This document shows, piece after piece, positions 5,923 to 5,930 of a DNA stretch of 5,930 bases (position 1 is the first letter of the stretch; each line of letters starts with the position of its first letter). Location: assembly GCA_028701555.1 (NCBI GenBank), contig JAQVQN010000166.1, forward strand, positions 1 to 5,930, read 5' to 3'. The notes below the pieces were generated by a model that did not search any database, was not told where the DNA came from, and saw only the letters and a list, made by a program, of their open reading frames with translations. Source of the DNA: Kiritimatiellia bacterium. GTDB lineage: Bacteria > Verrucomicrobiota > Kiritimatiellia > RFP12 > UBA1067. Position numbers and translations under genes: made by a program.

Positions 5923-5930
5923 GTTGGACC
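5919..5930 (+). CDS. Probable start of a downstream gene, truncated by the window end
   Basis: ATG at 5919 overlaps the tlyA TGA (5920-5922) in an ATGA arrangement, a common sign of translationally coupled genes. Only four codons (MSWT) are visible, so the product cannot be identified. In many genomes the next gene after tlyA is NAD kinase (nadK/ppnK); that is context-based inference only. Confidence 0.35.

Overview
The window is a plus-strand stretch of a bacterial chromosome, GC-rich by eye, with four substantial genes complete or nearly so, one 5'-truncated gene and the first codons of a probable sixth. All supported genes lie on the plus strand and the gaps are short (about 20 to 105 bp). 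I see no tRNA, rRNA, CRISPR array, insertion sequence or phage gene. The gene content suggests a Verrucomicrobia/Lentisphaerae/Kiritimatiellota/Planctomycetes-type (PVC) bacterium: a secreted LamG-like protein, an Asp-box sialidase-like enzyme, a secreted Ser-His-Asp esterase and a large TPR/YD-containing exported protein. That assignment rests on remembered family resemblance, not on a search.

Layout. Positions 1-950 hold the C-terminal part of a protein with concanavalin A/LamG-like folds and one EF-hand-type calcium loop. Positions 1002-2150 (or 999-2150) encode a secreted five-Asp-box beta-propeller with a perfect AGGAGG ribosome binding site. A 105-bp gap (2151-2255) carries a perfect 8+8 inverted repeat and an extended -10-like element. 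Positions 2256-3059 encode a secreted alpha/beta hydrolase with an intact catalytic triad. Positions 3083-5125 encode a 680-residue exported protein of unknown function. Positions 5173-5922 encode TlyA, an S4-domain plus FtsJ-type rRNA 2'-O-methyltransferase with an intact K-D-K-E tetrad. Another reading frame begins at an ATGA overlap with the tlyA stop and runs off the window.

How the genes fit together. The first four products are exported or probably exported. The first three look like a small glycan- or ester-degrading set: a carbohydrate-binding-type fold, a sialidase-like propeller and an esterase. No transporter or regulator is visible, so a polysaccharide utilisation role is inference. 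tlyA is a cytoplasmic RNA-modification gene and probably starts a different functional block, with the overlapping downstream gene.

The most interesting points are: the propeller keeps the Asp boxes and a sialidase-like C-terminal Tyr context but lacks the Arg of the canonical (F/Y)RIP motif; the 680-residue exported protein is an uncharacterised architecture; the hydrolase has no ribosome binding site and a -10-like element placed for a leaderless mRNA; and an 11-codon reading frame overlaps the tlyA start.
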